Origin: Adiantum capillus-veneris
Lineage: Eukaryota; Streptophyta; Polypodiopsida; Polypodiales; Pteridaceae
DNA: 62,000 nt
Direction: 5' to 3'
NCBI GenBank assembly: GCA_014529385.2
Contig: CM043947.1
Coordinates: 124,346,891 to 124,408,890, forward strand
Every line of letters begins with the position of its first letter. The first letter of the stretch is position 1. This document shows positions 58,301 through 62,000 of this stretch, piece after piece. The notes below the pieces were generated by a model. That model made no database searches. It had not been told where the DNA came from and saw only the letters and a list, made by a program, of their open reading frames with translations. Both the position numbers and the translations under genes were made by a program.

Positions 58301-58451
58301 CTTTCTAAAGTGGTTGGTGGCCAACTTCTCATGGACCTTTACATACATCATTGGAAAAATTACATCTTTGACTTAGACTTGACATAGACGATTTTCATTA
58401 GTCTTTTACAGGGTTTGATGTATTAAACAACGGAAAAATAATGTGACCACA
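52328..58451. other. AT-rich unassigned DNA
   Basis: No gene recognised in about 6 kb. It holds an 84-bp tandem duplication (52669-52835), a pair of related sequences at 53284-53332 and 54566-54613, a cytosine/thymine-rich stretch around 56280-56500 and several short frames without motifs (54159-54449, 57390-57656). Confidence 0.5.
52669..52835. repeat. 84-bp tandem duplication
   Basis: CATAACTTTTCTACGTGTAT followed by GAACAACCATCCAT and GGTGTTTAACAATA occurs twice at an 84-bp offset, with A-runs of different length. Confidence 0.85.
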
Positions 58452-59678
58452 TCAAAACTTTGGCCGGCTGACCCAGCAGGCGCCTTGGCTAGGTGGGCAG
58501 TTGTATGTTGTTATCACCTCCAAACACTCTCCCCTTCCTAGCTCGTGTCTTCCCTTGACATGACCATTTGTAGTCTGGTGTTCTTGTTGATGAGATCCCG
58601 CCTTCCTTGATTGAGTTATATCTGGCATGTTTTGCTTGTTCAAATGGGGTGCCCATTTGCCTTTGATTGATGAACATTTGTTCTTTGTGATTTGGATGTT
58701 GTGGACGAGGCATTTGTGCATATTGTTGCACATCTTGATTTACCTTTCCATTTGTGCAGTTGGTTGATGATACCTGCTTCTTTGGATACTTTGCCTCCTG
58801 GTGCAGTTGACTTTTTATTGGAGCTCGTATCTCAAAATGTTTGAGACTTTGACATGTGTGCATTGGCATCTCCAATTTAATTTTCTTTGCCACTTTGTCA
58901 ATAGAGCTTTGTTGGTATCTTTGAAGATAAGAGCTGCTCTTGTCGAAGCATAATTGAGAACATTTGGCCCCACTTTATCTCTTTGAAGATCGTGTAACAA
59001 ATTCTTTATTGGTTTCATTTGATGGAAGGAATATATACAATAAAATAGTGATGGGTGTTTCTAATTTAGGGTCTAGAACCTGAATGACCAAAGGAAAAAA
59101 CCCAGTGGAAAAAATGCCTTTGGTATACGCTCTTATTGGGGTTGAACACTTGGAAGTTGAGTACCTGTTCATGCAAGGTGAGTGCTTGAGAGAAATAAAG
59201 TAAGAGTGCGTGATGCAAGTGCCAATTATGGGACACTCTATATGCACACAAGAGTTCTTTCAAGAAAATCATGCGGTGTAAAAAATGAGTTTTTGGGTGC
59301 TTCAAGGAACAAATGTAGAACATGTGATATCCAAGGACATCTCAATAGCTTCCACATTTCCAAGAAGGGTTTTTGATGTTGAAGCTTCTCCACTCATTAC
59401 TCACTATGCATAGTGCGTGAGTGTCTTTTGGACTCTCTTCTTCACTTTACCAAACTTAAAATACATAGACTTGGACTCTTATGCTCACCTATACCAGCAT
59501 GAGCGACACAACATAAATATGCTCAACTCCTCCACCTTGAGCAATACTTATAATATTTAAGACTCTTAGACCACAGAGAATATTACTTGAAGCTTTGGGA
59601 CTAATGCCTTGCTCATTTAGTGGCTCAATTGCCAGACTCTTGACTTTTATGCCATGTATTTTTAATGGTGACTTAGAC

Positions 59679-60620
59679 TTACCTGTTCATGGCCTGAAAC
59701 CCAATGCCATAATTTCTTGAGATTAAGGCCTCTATCATTGCTAAATGGTCTTTGTATGCCACCATCTTTTCAAGTAAGTTGGCATACTTTGACTCCTCTA
59801 GCTTCTTTTGTTGCATGGGATGTTCCGTAAGGAGGCCGCATTGTTGTACCTTTACTTTTTCTTCTTTGTGAGGAGCTTGAGTTTTCAACAATGGTTTTGG
59901 GACCCACTTTGTTCTTTCTTCATGAGTTGCTCCCTTGACTTGATGGATACTAGGCTTTTGTATCCATGCTTGGCTATTACCATTGTAAAAGCCTTGCTTT
60001 TGTAGTATAAGACGATCCATTTTGAGGTTGTTTCTCCCTTGGTTGTGCTTAGTCTCCATTGGCTCTTTGTTGTTGTTGATTGTCTTTGTGTGGGGTCCTT
60101 TTCTACTTGGTTGGTCTTAGTGGCTCTAGGTTGAGCAACTACTTTGGGTAACCATATTTGGGTGTTACCTTCATAGAATCCTTGTGCTTCAAGTAGCTTG
60201 ACGGGAACCATTCTATTCTTTGTCTTCATTTGGCCTTGTTGGGTAGCTTGATAAATCTCTGACTTTGGTACCCATATTTGTTTTATTTTTTTCTTCTTTG
60301 AAGCTCTTTTCTTTTGCTTCTTCTTTCTCCTAGTTGAGTTGGTTGTATTGCGTTGAATGCTCTGCTTGTTCTTTGTGGGGTTTCTTTGTAAGGGTGAGAA
60401 GTTCCATGTCGTTACCTTGGGCTTTTTGGCCCAAACATCATTTGAGGCCACCCACCCTGTCGCATTTTGTTGTTGAGATTGTTCTTGAGAGTGTATCCAA
60501 ATTGAATCTTTGACTTTAATGTGTTCCTTGGATACCAACACCTGCTTGACAATTCTTTGCTTCTTTTGGAGACTTTGCTACGATGGAGATTTAGGTTGCA
60601 AAACCTTTTGTTTAGGGATC
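59679..60620 (-). pseudogene. W-(I/V/L)-P-K motif repeat region
   Basis: Across three frames the minus strand encodes QWIPK (near 60610), IWVPK (near 60275), IWLPK (near 60150), AWIQK (near 59960) and KWVPK (near 59905) in a Lys/Gln/Thr-rich background. The block QGFY-x-GN-x-Q-x-W occurs twice, about 190 bp apart, just before two of these. This suggests repeated duplication of a ~40-60-residue module. Function unknown. Similar WVPK motifs occur in linkers of some plant retroelement polyproteins (from memory). Confidence 0.45.
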
Positions 60621-60676
60621 CATTGCATTGTTGAATCTTTCTTTCTTGACGTAGAGGCTTTGCTTGATGAGCTTTG

Positions 60677-62000
60677 CTATGGGCTTGTTGAAGGTAAAAC
60701 TGACTTGCGAGGATGATCTTCTTCAATGTTTAGTTTGGCCTTAGCTTTTTCTGCTGGAGATGGTTGTGTCTTTTTTGTTGATGTCTCTTGGACCGTCTTT
60801 GTTGTTGTTGTTGATGCTTTTTGTTGTTGCCCGAAGAAGATATTCTTCCAACTCTTTGTTAGGACTAGAATTTCTTTGAGGTGATGTGAGTCAACTATGT
60901 TGAAGTTTTCTTTGAACTCCCCATGACTCAACTTGAGTATTGCCTCCACTATGACAAAACTTGGGATTGGTGTTTTGGCACTGGTGCATACTCTTTCCTC
61001 CACTTCTTTAATTGTCGGCTTTCCCATCATTATCCAAGTGCCACATGACATTATATTCTTAGTAGCATAAGGATCAATTGCGGCTGAACATGTAACCTTG
61101 AGGCCTGTTTGTCTGCATAAATTGAATCTAATCAATGTGGGATATTTTTCATCTTTGGCTTCTTCCTCATTCTTCCTTTGATCTTGAGTTTGTAGAACAT
61201 ATGTTGATGTGGAGCTTTGCACATCTGATTCTTTCTGTACTTTCAACTCTGCATCATTTGAAGTTAATTTCTTTGGAGTAGATGTTGTTGACTCTTCAAG
61301 TATGTCAATGATGACATCTCCACATGGTTGTATTGCTCTCCTAGTTTGTGTTTGTGCAGCATCCTCCATGACATAGCTATTTGTCGCTCTATTTTCATTC
61401 TCACAAATCTCATTAGCATTTCTCAGCACTTTCAACATAAAACATGAAACTAGGTCGTAGCCTTCTTCATCACAAAAATTGGTTGGAGTTAGCCCATTTA
61501 CACACACTTCCAAGGTTGCCAATATTTGAGTCCATCCAAATGGCTCAAATAATTGCTCTGGAAAGGGTTCCGGTATATAAGCTTCATCGTCCATTGATCT
61601 TTCTAGGATGCAATCCTCCTTCACTGAGCTTCCACACTTCGAAGCACCACACATCCAAAGTTCTTGTTTGATTTGTATCCACGCAGGTATCTCTTTCCCA
61701 TTGACTATAGTAGAGTCAATTTCTTCTAAAGTAGTTCTATTCACATCTCTATAGCTATGGTCTTTTATGCTTATTTTTGTGGTGATCTTTTTATGTCTCA
61801 CGTAGATATAGTCATAGCCCCAATCTTGAACCATCTTAAGTTGACACATGAAAGGTCTTCCTAAAATGATATCAAAATTGTTCCCTTTTCCAAAATCTAC
61901 TATTGCAAATGTATGTTCATATTCAATTCCACAAGAAGTCACAATAATTTACTCTAGGATACCCAGAGGTTTTTTTGTGTATCCATCTGCAAGTTGCAGC
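60677..62000 (-). pseudogene. gypsy-type aspartic protease with long C-terminal extension (partial)
   Basis: The protease C-terminal half is clear: LADGYTKKPLGILE, then after an in-frame TAA (about 61948-61950), FAIVDFGKGNNFDIILGRPF and LKMVQDWGYDYIYVRHKK. The Asp-Ser/Thr-Gly site would be beyond the window edge. The frame continues ~390 residues with an acidic Pro/Glu segment (EPFPEQLFEPFGW), a second small-domain-like stretch (TCSAAIDPYATKNIMSCGTW) and a Thr/Lys-rich tail. The start of the open frame at 61942 is just the codon after the TAA, not a true start. Confidence 0.6.

Larger units (their letters stand above)
58452..62000 (-). mobile_element. minus-strand retroelement fragment: protease plus W-P-K repeat tail, no RT seen
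   Basis: Coding-like minus-strand sequence runs from the window edge to about 58452 in several frames: 61942-60677 (protease and linker), 60541-59885 and 60059-59679 (repeat region), then 59247-58489 (basic, Gln-rich, ending RARKGRVFGGDNN). In a gypsy element RT should follow protease, but none of its motifs (LPQG, YxDD) is present in the next 3.3 kb. No LTR is visible. The element's 5' part lies outside the window. Confidence 0.55.

Overview
The window looks like a repeat-dominated piece of a large land-plant nuclear genome. Everything I can identify with confidence is a transposable element, satellite, microsatellite or decayed gene fragment, and I found no intact ordinary host gene, tRNA or rRNA. 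The element types (Ty1/copia and Ty3/gypsy LTR retrotransposons, an APE/RT LINE, a CACTA/En-Spm DNA transposon with a TNP2 transposase) and the GT-AG introns inside the CACTA genes are plant-like. The gypsy protease carries Asp-His-Gly, which I associate from memory with seedless-plant elements. With the very long GA/CT tracts this makes a fern-like or other seedless vascular plant my best guess, but the species is inference.

Layout. 1-6 kb: remnant of a minus-strand copia-type element (5' LTR 3275-3573 with a long GA tract, PBS, gag zinc knuckle), then broken minus-strand gypsy pol. 6-12.4 kb: mostly unassigned, two unrecognised ORFs, a field of TACCAA/TTGGTA palindromes and GA/G tracts. 12.5-16.1 kb: a minus-strand LINE whose ORF2 is one reading frame broken by only two stop codons. 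17.9-19.9 kb: GA tracts, a three-arm hairpin and a Roco-type GTPase pseudogene fragment. 20.2-36.0 kb: a ~210-bp satellite array interrupted by a 12.9-kb CACTA element (TSD TAA), itself interrupted by a 5.4-kb copia element with 143-bp LTRs (TSD TGCCG). 36.0-45.9 kb: a 9.9-kb gypsy element with ~1.96-kb LTRs. 45.9-49 kb: three near-identical 24-bp palindromes, a gypsy-type PBS with the start of an LTR, and a hairpin repeat with ~205-bp arms. 49-51.2 kb: a 217-bp tandem duplication and a LINE ORF1-plus-tail ('half-LINE') copy. 51.2-58.4 kb: mostly featureless AT-rich DNA. 58.4-62 kb: a minus-strand retroelement fragment with an aspartic protease, a tail of repeated W-(I/V/L)-P-K motifs and no visible reverse transcriptase; it runs off the window.

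Nesting gives a relative history: satellite first, CACTA into satellite, copia into CACTA. The gypsy abuts the satellite on its left but unrelated DNA on its right and has no TSD.

Most notable: the gypsy LTR carries, downstream of its TATA box, two tandem ~70-codon ORFs that overlap by ATGA and look like diverged copies of one another; both LTRs keep them, the second with one stop in the 3' LTR. Also worth checking: a conserved ~45-bp hairpin tail followed by a long CT tract on two LINE copies, which could explain part of the GA/CT microsatellite load; the Roco fragment; and the reconstructed exon structure of the two CACTA genes.
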